A DNA stretch of 64,000 nt from Marinobacterium alkalitolerans (GTDB taxonomy: Bacteria > Pseudomonadota > Gammaproteobacteria > Pseudomonadales > Balneatricaceae). Position numbers and translations under genes: made by a program. The notes beneath the pieces were generated by a model that saw only the letters and a program-made list of their open reading frames with translations, was not told where the DNA came from and ran no database searches. The stretch spans positions 1-64,000 of the forward strand of contig NZ_JACVEW010000014.1 of NCBI RefSeq assembly GCF_017776525.1. Reading direction: 5' to 3'. Positions 50,214-59,060 of this stretch are shown piece by piece; position 1 is the stretch's first letter, and each line of letters opens with the position of its first letter.

Positions 50214-51615
50214 TCAGCTCCAGACTGAAGGAGAGCGTCCGGCTGGACTGAGCCGGCAGTTCCAGCAGCCATTGAAGGCCTGATGCGTAGGTATTGGCGG
50301 GAGCCAGCTCTGATTCGATCAGGTTGAACGGAAGCGGGGCCTGTGCGTTGAGCTCAAATGAGCGAGATGTTTCGGCCCGGTTGTGCAAGGTGACGGTGTA
50401 ACTGACCTCGTACCCGTTGTAGACCTTGCGAAACGCCGTCTGAACATATTCCACTTCCAGATCAAAAGCCTGGCCCAGCAGCACTTCTGCCTCGTCACCG
50501 GCGGCCGTTGCGTCCAGTCGACTTCCGCCGACAAACTGTGGCTGGCCTTCCGTATCGGGGCGGAAGACTCTGACCTGACCTGCAGGCAGCGGGGTTTTGC
50601 TGTCGCGCACGGCAGGTGCCTCGAAGCGGAGCACAACATTCGGGGTGGCACCCTCAACCGGGGCCTGCTGATGTGTGCTGATCTGCAGCTGCTGCTGGTA
50701 GCGGATGTCGGCGGCGATACCGTCCTGTTGTATCAGAGGTACCTGCTTGCGCTCCTGAGGGCCCAGACTCAGGGGTTGGGGCAGGGTATAAAGATGATAG
50801 TCCTGAATGCTGGAGCGGGATGCCCCGCCGGCTGCATCCGCCTTGGCTGCACGCGCCATGAACTGGACCTGTTCCATGCGGTAGCCGGGCTCCGGTTCGT
50901 GGACTTCTCCGGCCAGCAGCTTGATGGTCGCGGATGGCCAGTGCTGGTCAGTATCGTTCTGAATACTGGCCAGACCCTGCAGATCCAGCTGTTGGCCCTC
51001 TGCGTCCAGAGACAGCACATAATCCATGCTCCAGCTCAGCCCGCGTGTCAGATAGCGCAGCTGTGCCGTGCCTTTGTTATCTGTTCCGCGGGTCTGGAAG
51101 GTGAGCCTTGGCTTGAGCGCATAGGGCGCATCCGGGGTTACCGCCAATCGCCACTGTCCATTATGTATGGGCAGCGTTTCCACCTGGCCCTGTTCATTTT
51201 CAATCAGCAGTATCTGACCCTGCACTCGGAGCAGGCGCACGCGCCGCTCGCTGTCGATACCGGTTGCGGGATTGAAGCGCTTGAGCTGAATGGTCTTGCC
51301 GATCTGTTGCTGCAGCAGCTGGTTCAGCTCCAGCGTGTTCTGCTGCAGACTTTGCTCCAGCAGGCTGCCCGCGCCCGAGATCTGCAGCGTTTCAGGCAGC
51401 ATCAGGGGGCTGACACCGGTCAGGTGGACCGGGGAGGCGGCTGGCAGGGCAGGGATGGAACGCTGCTCGTCTACCTGCGCCAGATTGTGCTGATACAGGG
51501 TCAGGCCAAGGGCGGTCCTCTCTTCCTCGGAGAGTACCAGCGCCGATGCGCTGGTGACGCTGGCCGTTAACAGGCCCGTTGTTACCAGCAGACGGGGTAG
51601 CAGGCGAGTCGTCAT
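50203..51615 (-). CDS. DUF4139 domain protein, exported
   Basis: 470 residues. A signal-like start (LLVTTGLLTASVTSASALV) suggests export. The DUF4139 region (about 190-460) includes TRGLSWSMDYVLSLDAEGQQLDL, WPSATIKLLAGEVHEP and NGYEVSYTVTLHNR. Function unknown; DUF4139 proteins have a conserved beta-rich fold and are sometimes called mucoidy-inhibitor-like. It lies 13 bases downstream of the pseudokinase-FGE gene on the same strand and is probably in its operon. Confidence 0.85.
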   Translation of the reverse strand: MTTRLLPRLLVTTGLLTASVTSASALVLSEEERTALGLTLYQHNLAQVDEQRSIPALPAASPVHLTGVSPLMLPETLQISGAGSLLEQSLQQNTLELNQLLQQQIGKTIQLKRFNPATGIDSERRVRLLRVQGQILLIENEQGQVETLPIHNGQWRLAVTPDAPYALKPRLTFQTRGTDNKGTAQLRYLTRGLSWSMDYVLSLDAEGQQLDLQGLASIQNDTDQHWPSATIKLLAGEVHEPEPGYRMEQVQFMARAAKADAAGGASRSSIQDYHLYTLPQPLSLGPQERKQVPLIQQDGIAADIRYQQQLQISTHQQAPVEGATPNVVLRFEAPAVRDSKTPLPAGQVRVFRPDTEGQPQFVGGSRLDATAAGDEAEVLLGQAFDLEVEYVQTAFRKVYNGYEVSYTVTLHNRAETSRSFELNAQAPLPFNLIESELAPANTYASGLQWLLELPAQSSRTLSFSLELIRP

Positions 51616-51628
51616 GATTGGGGGCTCC

Positions 51629-53722
51629 TTATTGAGTCGTCAGGTCCAGGGCTACACGGAAGCCCCAGCTGTTGCGCGAGGCCGTGGCCGGATGACGGTA
51701 GCGGCTGGCGGGCCGAGTGAGGCGGGGAATGTCAAACCAGGAACCGCCACGCATTACGCGCTGATTACAGCCGCTGAGCTGTTCGGCCTGCCCGTTGTCA
51801 GGGGCCTGAGTATAGTCGGGGCGGTAGCAGTCAGCGACCCACTCATCCACGTTGCCGCTCATATCGAAAAGGCCCCAGGGGTTGGCGCGTACGCTGCCCA
51901 CTGGCGCGGTGCTCTTGCCGCCCCATTCCGGGTCGCAGCCATCACAAACCGCATAGCCGGGCCGCATTTCATCCCCCCACCAGTACACGGTTTCTGTCCC
52001 GGCACGTGCGCTGTATTCCCACTCGGCCTCGGTTGGCAGGCGGTAAGGCTGGCCGGTTTGCTCACGCAGCCAGTCAGCGTAGGCCTTGGCATCATTCCAG
52101 GTGACGTTGATGACGGGGCGTGAACCGCGTCCCCAGCCCTCATCGTCCGGCAAGGGGCGCCCTGTTGCCTCGGCAAACCGGTCATACTCCGCGAAGGTCA
52201 CTTCATGGCGCGCCAGGGCAAAGCTCTGCGCGATATTCACGTCGTGTACCGGATATTCGTTGTCATCGCCCTGGCCGTGCAGATCGCCCATGCGGAAGCG
52301 GCCGGAAGGAACGACGACCATTTTCGGTCCCACGCCGCCTGCTTTAAGCTCATCCTGGAACAGGGTGAGGTTGGGGGCCGGCTGGCCGGAAGCACGCAGT
52401 TCCCGGGCCGATACTACAGCTTCCGTTTCCCGGCTGCTGTCCTCTGGTTCTGAGGCCCGGCTACTGGCTTCGTCCAGTGCCTGTTGCAGGCGCGCCCGCT
52501 CCTGCTCAACGGAATCAAACGCTGCTCGCAGCTCACGATTGGCTTTCATTTGCGCCAGCGCCTGGCTGCTCACATTGTCGAGCTGGCCCTGATACATCAG
52601 GAGTGCCAGCCAGATACCGCTTATAAGGCCCAGACCATAGGCAAGTCCGAGCATCAGCATGCGCTTGATGCGGTCTGACAAGGCGGGAAGATGCAGCGAG
52701 AGGCGGCGCTTGCCAGTATCAGTCGCGGCTTCTGGTAGGGCTGTCGACGGCTCGGCGGGCGCTGCTTCATTTACAGTGGCAGCCGGGGCTGCCTCGGTGG
52801 CGTCCGTGGCTTGAGGCGGCGCTTCGGTCGTGTCGGCACCGGCCTCAAGGGAGGTGGCGTCAATTTCGCCGTTCTCGTCCGTCGGAGTCGTCTCGGTAAA
52901 CAGGGCTCGTACCAGTTCGATGCTGTCAGTGTGGCGCTCTTCCGGTTCGGGCGAGAGCGACTGCCGCAGCTGCTCCCATTGCGATTTGCTGAGTGCTGAT
53001 AGAGCCTTGAGCTCACGCTGGAAACGGGAGGCCTCACCATCTGAAACCTGAAATGCATGCCTGTTGCTGTAGAGCTCCCAGCACATGACCGCCAGTGCAA
53101 AGACATCGGCCTGTTCTGCTGCCGGGTGCGCGTGAAAGGCTTCCGGGGGCTGGTACAGCGGGTATTCCGGCTTGCTGGGCAGGGTGTCGGCCAGAGGTGC
53201 AATGACCGGGCGCCAGCCGAAGCCGAACAGCTTGACCCCTCCGCCGGTGTTGAGAAAAACGCAGTCGGGGGCAAGCAGATAGTGAGGGGCCGGGTAGCGC
53301 GCGATGGCCTTGGCCATCTGGGTGATCAGCCCCTGCTTTTGCTTGTCGGTCAGCTTGCCTGCCTGTTTGCGTTGAAACAGGTCCGACAGTGTTTGACCGT
53401 CCAGGTGCTCCAGCGAGAGAAATTCGAGTCCACGCCAGCTGAAGTGGCCATAGACCTTGGCAACATGCGGGTGAGACAGGGTGCGGTTCTGCTGGCTCAG
53501 CTTGCGAATGACCTTGACGGATTCGGCGTGCGCGGCCAGCACGGGCCAGAGCACCAGAACACTGACCTGAGTGCGTGCGGCTGTCGAGATGTCTTCGGCC
53601 AGCCACAGCTGACCGGCAAAGTGGTCGCGTTGCTTGCTGAGGAGTTTGAACCGATGGTGTTCGGGCCCAATGATCAGCCCGTCCTTGAGGGCGTTGAACG
53701 CGTTTTCATGTGCATTAGCCAT
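51629..53722 (-). CDS. Membrane protein with N-terminal pseudokinase and C-terminal FGE/sulfatase-modifying-factor-like domain
   Basis: 697 residues. Residues 25-275 have the outline of a Ser/Thr kinase (HPHVAKVYGHF, FLSLEHLDGQTLSDLF, PPEAFHAHPAAEQADVFALAVMCWEL). The catalytic HRD is replaced by LLAPDCVF (about 149-156), DFG by LFGFGW (165-170), and the VAIK Lys is missing. One membrane helix follows at about 356-377, then a coiled coil, then an FGE-like domain (466-697) with MVVVPSGRFRMGD, NVTWNDAKAYADWLREQTG, LPTEAEWEYSARAG and RVMRGGSWFD. The active Cys pair of true FGE enzymes is lacking after GGSW. The C-terminus probably faces the periplasm. It is likely a sensor or scaffold. Confidence 0.8.
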   Translation of the reverse strand: MANAHENAFNALKDGLIIGPEHHRFKLLSKQRDHFAGQLWLAEDISTAARTQVSVLVLWPVLAAHAESVKVIRKLSQQNRTLSHPHVAKVYGHFSWRGLEFLSLEHLDGQTLSDLFQRKQAGKLTDKQKQGLITQMAKAIARYPAPHYLLAPDCVFLNTGGGVKLFGFGWRPVIAPLADTLPSKPEYPLYQPPEAFHAHPAAEQADVFALAVMCWELYSNRHAFQVSDGEASRFQRELKALSALSKSQWEQLRQSLSPEPEERHTDSIELVRALFTETTPTDENGEIDATSLEAGADTTEAPPQATDATEAAPAATVNEAAPAEPSTALPEAATDTGKRRLSLHLPALSDRIKRMLMLGLAYGLGLISGIWLALLMYQGQLDNVSSQALAQMKANRELRAAFDSVEQERARLQQALDEASSRASEPEDSSRETEAVVSARELRASGQPAPNLTLFQDELKAGGVGPKMVVVPSGRFRMGDLHGQGDDNEYPVHDVNIAQSFALARHEVTFAEYDRFAEATGRPLPDDEGWGRGSRPVINVTWNDAKAYADWLREQTGQPYRLPTEAEWEYSARAGTETVYWWGDEMRPGYAVCDGCDPEWGGKSTAPVGSVRANPWGLFDMSGNVDEWVADCYRPDYTQAPDNGQAEQLSGCNQRVMRGGSWFDIPRLTRPASRYRHPATASRNSWGFRVALDLTTQ

Positions 53723-53794
53723 GAGGTGCTGCCTTCCTTAGTACAACAGCGTCATTATCCGGGGTCTGAGTGTCAGACCCCAGATATATGCCTA

Positions 53795-54655
<861 letters not shown>

Positions 54656-54677
54656 TTATTGGCGCGCAAAACCGGGA

Positions 54678-55088
54678 TTATAAGCCATCCGAGGGGAAAT
54701 GTGCCGCTTCTGACTCGATCCATTCCAGCGCCAGCTTTTCCGGGTCTTCTTCCGGGGAGTCCTGTTGGCAGATGCAGATCTGGCACAGCTGCTCCAGCAT
54801 GCGCGCCCGGAACAGTTGTTCCTGGTCGGGAAAGGCAAGCTTGAGCTCGAACTGGCCCTGATGATCCGGTGCCGGCAGGCACTCGACCACCAGCGCGCTG
54901 ATGCCCAGACAGGGGTCTACCTCAGGAGCCGTAATACGCAGCCACTTGCCGGGAATATACTGGCGAAAACTCAACATGGACAGGCCAAGGGGGAGAGAGG
55001 GGTCGCTCCACTGAGGCGTGGGGGCGATGGGAAGAAGCTCAAGTTTTATCTGGTCAGGATGCTGAAGGTAATGCTCCGGACATCTCAT
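54678..55088 (-). CDS. Hypothetical protein, soluble
   Basis: 136 residues from ATG 55088; the frame extends upstream into the GIDE gene but those codons look spurious. RCPEHYLQHPDQIKLELLPI and LSFRQYIPGKWLRITAPEV hint at a PilZ-like beta barrel, but the signature RxxxR is not clear, so I leave it unnamed. The tail has CQICICQQDSPEED. It lies on the same strand between the GIDE gene and kdsA. Modest support as a real gene from codon usage and from the gap it fills. Confidence 0.6.
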   Translation of the reverse strand: MRCPEHYLQHPDQIKLELLPIAPTPQWSDPSLPLGLSMLSFRQYIPGKWLRITAPEVDPCLGISALVVECLPAPDHQGQFELKLAFPDQEQLFRARMLEQLCQICICQQDSPEEDPEKLALEWIESEAAHFPSDGL

Positions 55089-55159
55089 AGTGTTGACCTC
55101 AAAAGCAGTCGATACATCCACATGTCGGCGTATCCAAGTGCAGCTTGAGTGCTTTTTGA

Positions 55160-56092
55160 TCAATTTGCCAGTAAAACTTCGATAAATAGCCAAAAAGCGA
55201 CAATACTGCCGCTGAAACAGGCGACCGAGATCCATCGGTAACGCTTGATCAGCTGTTCTTCATCCAGTGTCGATAAAAGGTACGGACGTCGCCCGGCATC
55301 CGGATTGGTCAGCACATTCATGCTGGGCAGCGCGTGCACCGAGGCCTGTTGCTGTTCGGCCTCCCGCTGGGCCGCCTGCTGAGCCTCGGCCCACTCCTGC
55401 ATGCTGATGGTGCCGTCACCATCGCGGTCGAAACGCTCTTTCAGCAGGTCAGGGTTCTGTTTCCACTCCCGGAGCAGGTCGCGGGCCGTGTGCGCCAGAT
55501 TGAGCTGGTCGCGCCCGCCACCCACGGTATTGAACTGGCCGAGGGCGTAGATGGGTTCATGCTCAAAAATGAGGCGTTCCGTGTAGCGATAACGCTCTCC
55601 TCCCATGACAGAGGTCATGACGGCGGATATGCCTTCTGAACCCAGGTCTGAAACGGCACCGGGCAGGCGCCCGTTGCCTTGCCAGCTGTGTTTGTGCCGG
55701 GTGCTGACTTCGGCGCCTTCAGGGTCGATCAGACAGGTGCCGGTACCGTCATTGATCTGGAACCACTGTTCCGAGCGTCCGCTCTGGACGCGGCGCCAGC
55801 GCTGCTTGTTATCGCTGTTATCCAGCTCGTCGACGCTGTACTGGTACCAGACACAGGGGCGGCCTGACAGCGGTGCTCTCAACATGCCATCCTCGCCTGC
55901 AATCACATGGCCGATAAGCTCTACATAGCCTTGAGGGGCCGAGCGGATGCGGGCGGTCGGTGTGTCGGCAATAATGCGAAAGCGCTGCAGGCGGCTGAAG
56001 ACCAGCCAGAGCGCCCCCAGGCAGACAACGGCCAGCACGCCGAGAAAGATCAGTCGTTCCTGGGGTGAGAAAGGCCCGATATCCAGAAACAT
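55160..56092 (-). CDS. GIDE-domain membrane protein with EF-hand
   Basis: 310 residues. An N-terminal membrane helix (LIFLGVLAVVCLGALWLVF), a GIDE domain (about 45-190, with GYVELIGHVIAGEDGMLRAPLSGRPCVWYQY and QINDGTGTCLIDPEGAEV), an EF-hand (DRDGDGTISMQEW, near 225-237) and a C-terminal helix (WISVACFSGSIVAFWLFIEVLL). Bacterial GIDE-type proteins lack the RING finger and are usually encoded next to LemA, as here: the LemA gene ends four bases upstream of this start. The EF-hand insert is less common. Probably in one operon with LemA. Function unknown. Confidence 0.85.
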   Translation of the reverse strand: MFLDIGPFSPQERLIFLGVLAVVCLGALWLVFSRLQRFRIIADTPTARIRSAPQGYVELIGHVIAGEDGMLRAPLSGRPCVWYQYSVDELDNSDNKQRWRRVQSGRSEQWFQINDGTGTCLIDPEGAEVSTRHKHSWQGNGRLPGAVSDLGSEGISAVMTSVMGGERYRYTERLIFEHEPIYALGQFNTVGGGRDQLNLAHTARDLLREWKQNPDLLKERFDRDGDGTISMQEWAEAQQAAQREAEQQQASVHALPSMNVLTNPDAGRRPYLLSTLDEEQLIKRYRWISVACFSGSIVAFWLFIEVLLAN

Positions 56093-56095
56093 GGC

Positions 56096-56668
56096 TTAAC
56101 CGAAGAGTTGCCCAAGGTTCACGTCTGCCTTGTCAGCTTCATCAAACTCCAGCAGCTCTGCCGGCTTGAAGCCAAAGCGGCGGGCGATGATGACATCCGG
56201 GAACTGTTCAATGCGGACGTTCAGGTGGTTCACGGAGTCATTGTAGTACTCGCGGCGGTCGGCGATGCCGGACTCGAGGCCGGTAATACGGCTGTGCAGG
56301 TGCATGAAACTGTCACTGGCACGCAGCTCCGGATAATCCTCCGCCACGGCAAACAGGTTGCCAAGGCCCATTCTGAGCTGGGTCTCCGCCTTGCCAAGGG
56401 CACCCACATCGCCCTGTTCACGGGCAGAGGCAACCGCGGAGCGGGCTTCCATGACGGCCGTCAGGGTGTTCTGCTCATAGCCCATGTGCTGTTTGCAGGT
56501 TTCAACCAGCTTGGGCAGTTCGTCATGGCGCTGTTTCAGGAGTACGTCAATGTTTGACCAGGCCTTGGAAACGCCGTGCTTGAGCTGCACCAGGTGGTTG
56601 TAGAGGGAAATGAAATAGACAACGACTACGCCGATGACGGCGAGTGTGATGATCAGCGAAATATCCAT
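56096..56668 (-). CDS. LemA-family protein
   Basis: 190 residues. One N-terminal membrane helix (SLIITLAVIGVVVVYFISLYNHLV), then the LemA helical bundle: VSKAWSNIDVLLKQRHDELPKLVE, ENTLTAVMEARSAV, FAVAEDYPELRASDSFMHLHSR, and the ending RIEQFPDVIIARRFGFKPAELLEFD. LemA proteins are widespread, with no agreed biochemical role, and are commonly paired with a GIDE or TPM-domain gene. The stop lies just before the GIDE start. The ATG follows a GGCAGGACCGCAC stretch. This gene appears complete. Confidence 0.92.
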   Translation of the reverse strand: MDISLIITLAVIGVVVVYFISLYNHLVQLKHGVSKAWSNIDVLLKQRHDELPKLVETCKQHMGYEQNTLTAVMEARSAVASAREQGDVGALGKAETQLRMGLGNLFAVAEDYPELRASDSFMHLHSRITGLESGIADRREYYNDSVNHLNVRIEQFPDVIIARRFGFKPAELLEFDEADKADVNLGQLFG

Positions 56669-56735
56669 GTGCGGTCCTGCCAGAGTGATCCTGAATTCAC
56701 TATAAACCAGCAGGGGAGAGGGGGAAAGGCGGGGA

Positions 56736-56945
56736 TTAGATGCCGCCGCCTTCCATCAGCTCAACAATCACGGTCTTGATCAGAAAGGCTGCCAGCCCCA
56801 GCCCCAGCGCAAAGAACAGAACAAAGGTACCAAAGCGTCCGGCATTGGACTTTTTGGCCAGGTCGTAAATGATGAAAAAAATGGCGCCGGCAAATACAAC
56901 CAGGCCGACGTTCAGCATCAGGGTTTCGATCTCTTCAAGCCGCAT
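56736..56945 (-). CDS. DUF2788 small membrane protein
   Basis: 69 residues with two membrane helices: LMLNVGLVVFAGAIFFIIYDLAKKS and FGTFVLFFALGLGLAAFLIKTVIVE. The spacing, the DLAKKSNAGRFGT loop and the length match DUF2788. Role unknown. The ribosome site GGGAGG lies at the edge of a small stem (CCCAAT/ATTGGG, 56955-56968), which might limit translation. It runs on the same strand as LemA but 67 bases upstream. Confidence 0.8.
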   Translation of the reverse strand: MRLEEIETLMLNVGLVVFAGAIFFIIYDLAKKSNAGRFGTFVLFFALGLGLAAFLIKTVIVELMEGGGI

Positions 56946-57039
56946 TGCGCACCTCCCAATAAATTGGGCAAAAATTATACATTATTCACCCCGGCCGATA
57001 AATCCGTTTTGTTTGCGGCTGGCGGGCGTCAAAACCCCT

Positions 57040-57222
57040 TCAATCTTCAGGGCCAAAGACTTCTTCCTGCCAGTCGGGCCCGATCTCTTCTTCGATGAAG
57101 TCGCGAATGAATTTGCGGACCATTTGTGAAGGGGTGACATCCCGCTCGTTACAGAGCCGTTCGAACACGGCCTTTTTCTGAGGATCGATCAACAATGTCA
57201 GGCGTGCGGTACGTTTTTCCAT
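57040..57222 (-). CDS. Ribbon-helix-helix (CopG-type) protein
   Basis: 60 residues. RTARLTLLIDPQKKAVFERLCNERDVTPSQMVRKFIRDFIEEE has the strand-helix-helix pattern of MetJ/Arc/CopG DNA-binding proteins. An acidic C-terminus (IGPDWQEEVFGPED) follows. No toxin gene is adjacent, so an antitoxin role is not supported. It reads away from the SulP gene, with a palindrome at 57249-57267 between them, so it may regulate itself and the transporter. Function inferred from fold only. Confidence 0.78.
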   Translation of the reverse strand: MEKRTARLTLLIDPQKKAVFERLCNERDVTPSQMVRKFIRDFIEEEIGPDWQEEVFGPED

Positions 57223-57248
57223 CTGTATATCCGGTATCGGTGGCTTGT

Positions 57249-57267
57249 ATGTTAATCATGTTAACAT
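57249..57267. promoter_or_regulatory. Palindromic candidate operator between the RHH gene and the SulP gene
   Basis: ATGTTAA (57249-57255) and TTAACAT (57261-57267) form a perfect 7-base dyad with spacer TCATG. It lies 27 bases before the RHH start and 60 bases before the SulP start, in the divergent spacer. The most natural reader is the RHH protein. Confidence 0.55.
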
Positions 57268-57326
57268 TGAGTAGTATCAGATCAACATGTAATGTGTCTG
57301 CATCGCCTTTTGAGTGAGGAAACGCC

Positions 57327-59060
57327 ATGTCACGTCACGCCCGGCTCCACTCCCTGACACCCTTCAGTGCACTGAAAGCGGTTTGGCGGGAAGGATATGA
57401 TGCGCGCAAGCTGTATGCAGACCTGCTGGCCGGACTGAGTGTGGGCGTGATTGCCATTCCGCTTTCCATGGCATTGGCGATTGCCAGTGGTGTGCGACCG
57501 GAGTTTGGTCTGTATACCGCGATCGTGGCCGGTTTCCTGATTGCGCTCTTTGGGGGCTCGCGCTTCAGCGTGTCGGGGCCGACAGCGGCGTTCGTGGTGA
57601 TTCTCTATCCCGTTGCGCAGGATTACGGTCTGGCAGGCCTGCTGGTGGCGACACTGATGTCAGCCGTCATATTGATGGCACTGGCCGTTGCCCGTCTTGG
57701 ACGGCTGATCGAATATATCCCTGAGTCAGTGACGCTCGGTTTTACTGCCGGCATTGCGATTGTGATTGCCACGCTGCAGATACCGGATTTCACCGGCCTG
57801 ACGCTTGAACTCCCCGATGCCTGGCTGCCTCGTGTCTGGGCGCTGTTGCAGGCACTGCCCGGGCTTGACTGGGGGGCGCTCAGTGTGGCCGCAACCACGC
57901 TGGCTGTGCTGATTCTGTGGCCACGCCTGAGAATACCCGTGCCGGGGCACCTGCCGGCCCTTGTCGCAGGTGTCGGGCTGATGCTGATGCTTGCCCCTCT
58001 GGGCGTTGAGATCGATACCATCGGCAGCCGTTTTTCCTATCTCCTGCCTGATGGCACAACGGGGCAGGGGATTCCCCCGTTTTTCCCGGAGTGGCAGTGG
58101 CCCTGGCTGCAACCGGGCCCCGATGGTGAGCCGCTCGACTGGTCCTGGGAGCTGGTGCGCGAGTTGCTGCCCGCCGCGTTTTCAATTGCCATGCTCGGGG
58201 CGATCGAGTCGCTGCTGTGCGCGGTGGTACTGGATGGCATGACGGGCAAGCGGCATTCCCCCAATGGCGAGCTGTTGGGGCAGAGTGTGGGTAATCTGGT
58301 CGTGCCTTTCTTTGGTGGTTTTACTGCCACGGCGGCGCTGGCGCGCTCGGCTGCCAACTACCGTGCCGGGGCGCAATCGCCTCTGGCCAGTGCATTTCAC
58401 GCAGTGGTGGTACTGGTGGGCCTGTTGGCACTGGCGCCGGTGCTGGCCTGGTTGCCCATGCCGAGCATGGCCGCTCTGCTGTTGATGGTGGCCTGGAACA
58501 TGAGTGAGGCACACAAGGTGGTGCAGTTGCTGCGACGGGCTCCTCGCAGTGATGTGCTGGTGCTGATGACCTGTCTGCTGCTGACGGTGCTGTTTGACAT
58601 GGTCATCGCCATCTTTGCCGGTATTCTGCTGGCGTCGCTTCTGTTCATGCGTGACCTGGCCGGCATGACACGCTTTACCGATATCAGTGAGCAGCGCAAG
58701 CATGTACCTGAACCACTGCCGGCAGGCTGGAAGGTGTACAAGCTGAGCGGTCCGCTGTTCTTTGCCGCCGCCGAGCGGGTCATGGATGAGCTGCAGGATG
58801 CCTGTGCGGACAGCCGTGGCGTGGTGCTGTATATGGATGGTGTGCCGCTGCTGGATGCAGGCGGGCTGGGTGCGCTGGAGCAGTTTCTGGCGTTTTGTCA
58901 GGAAAGGGGCATTGAGCTGCATGTGGCGGACTTGCAGTTCCAGCCCCTCAGGGCACTGACCCGGGCGGGTATGGCACCGCGCCCGGGTGTACTGGCGTTC
59001 AGTCCGACGCTGGCGGCAGCGCTGCAGGCCCTGACGGCTGAGACGCCAGCCAGTCCGTAA
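57327..59060 (+). CDS. SulP/SLC26-family anion transporter with STAS domain
   Basis: 577 residues. LLAGLSVGVIAIPLSMALAIASGVRPEFGLYTAIVAGF is the conserved first pair of helices, with GGSRFSVSGPTAAFVVI the SulP signature; about 12-14 membrane helices follow. The cytoplasmic STAS domain spans about 465-570 (GVVLYMDGVPLLDAGGLGALEQFL). Substrates in this family include sulfate, bicarbonate and dicarboxylates; the actual one cannot be read here, though a marine habitat favours bicarbonate. The 3' end overlaps the convergent GGDEF-EAL gene by 62 bases. Confidence 0.9.
   Translation: MSRHARLHSLTPFSALKAVWREGYDARKLYADLLAGLSVGVIAIPLSMALAIASGVRPEFGLYTAIVAGFLIALFGGSRFSVSGPTAAFVVILYPVAQDYGLAGLLVATLMSAVILMALAVARLGRLIEYIPESVTLGFTAGIAIVIATLQIPDFTGLTLELPDAWLPRVWALLQALPGLDWGALSVAATTLAVLILWPRLRIPVPGHLPALVAGVGLMLMLAPLGVEIDTIGSRFSYLLPDGTTGQGIPPFFPEWQWPWLQPGPDGEPLDWSWELVRELLPAAFSIAMLGAIESLLCAVVLDGMTGKRHSPNGELLGQSVGNLVVPFFGGFTATAALARSAANYRAGAQSPLASAFHAVVVLVGLLALAPVLAWLPMPSMAALLLMVAWNMSEAHKVVQLLRRAPRSDVLVLMTCLLLTVLFDMVIAIFAGILLASLLFMRDLAGMTRFTDISEQRKHVPEPLPAGWKVYKLSGPLFFAAAERVMDELQDACADSRGVVLYMDGVPLLDAGGLGALEQFLAFCQERGIELHVADLQFQPLRALTRAGMAPRPGVLAFSPTLAAALQALTAETPASP

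Noticed and set aside
56955-56968. Terminator or operator at CCCAAT-AA-ATTGGG
   Set aside because: Short 6-base stem with a 2-base loop and no T-run in the sense of the DUF2788 gene; kept only as a possible influence on its ribosome site.
57040-57222. Antitoxin of a toxin-antitoxin pair
   Set aside because: No toxin-like gene is adjacent; the neighbours are a transporter and a DUF2788 gene.
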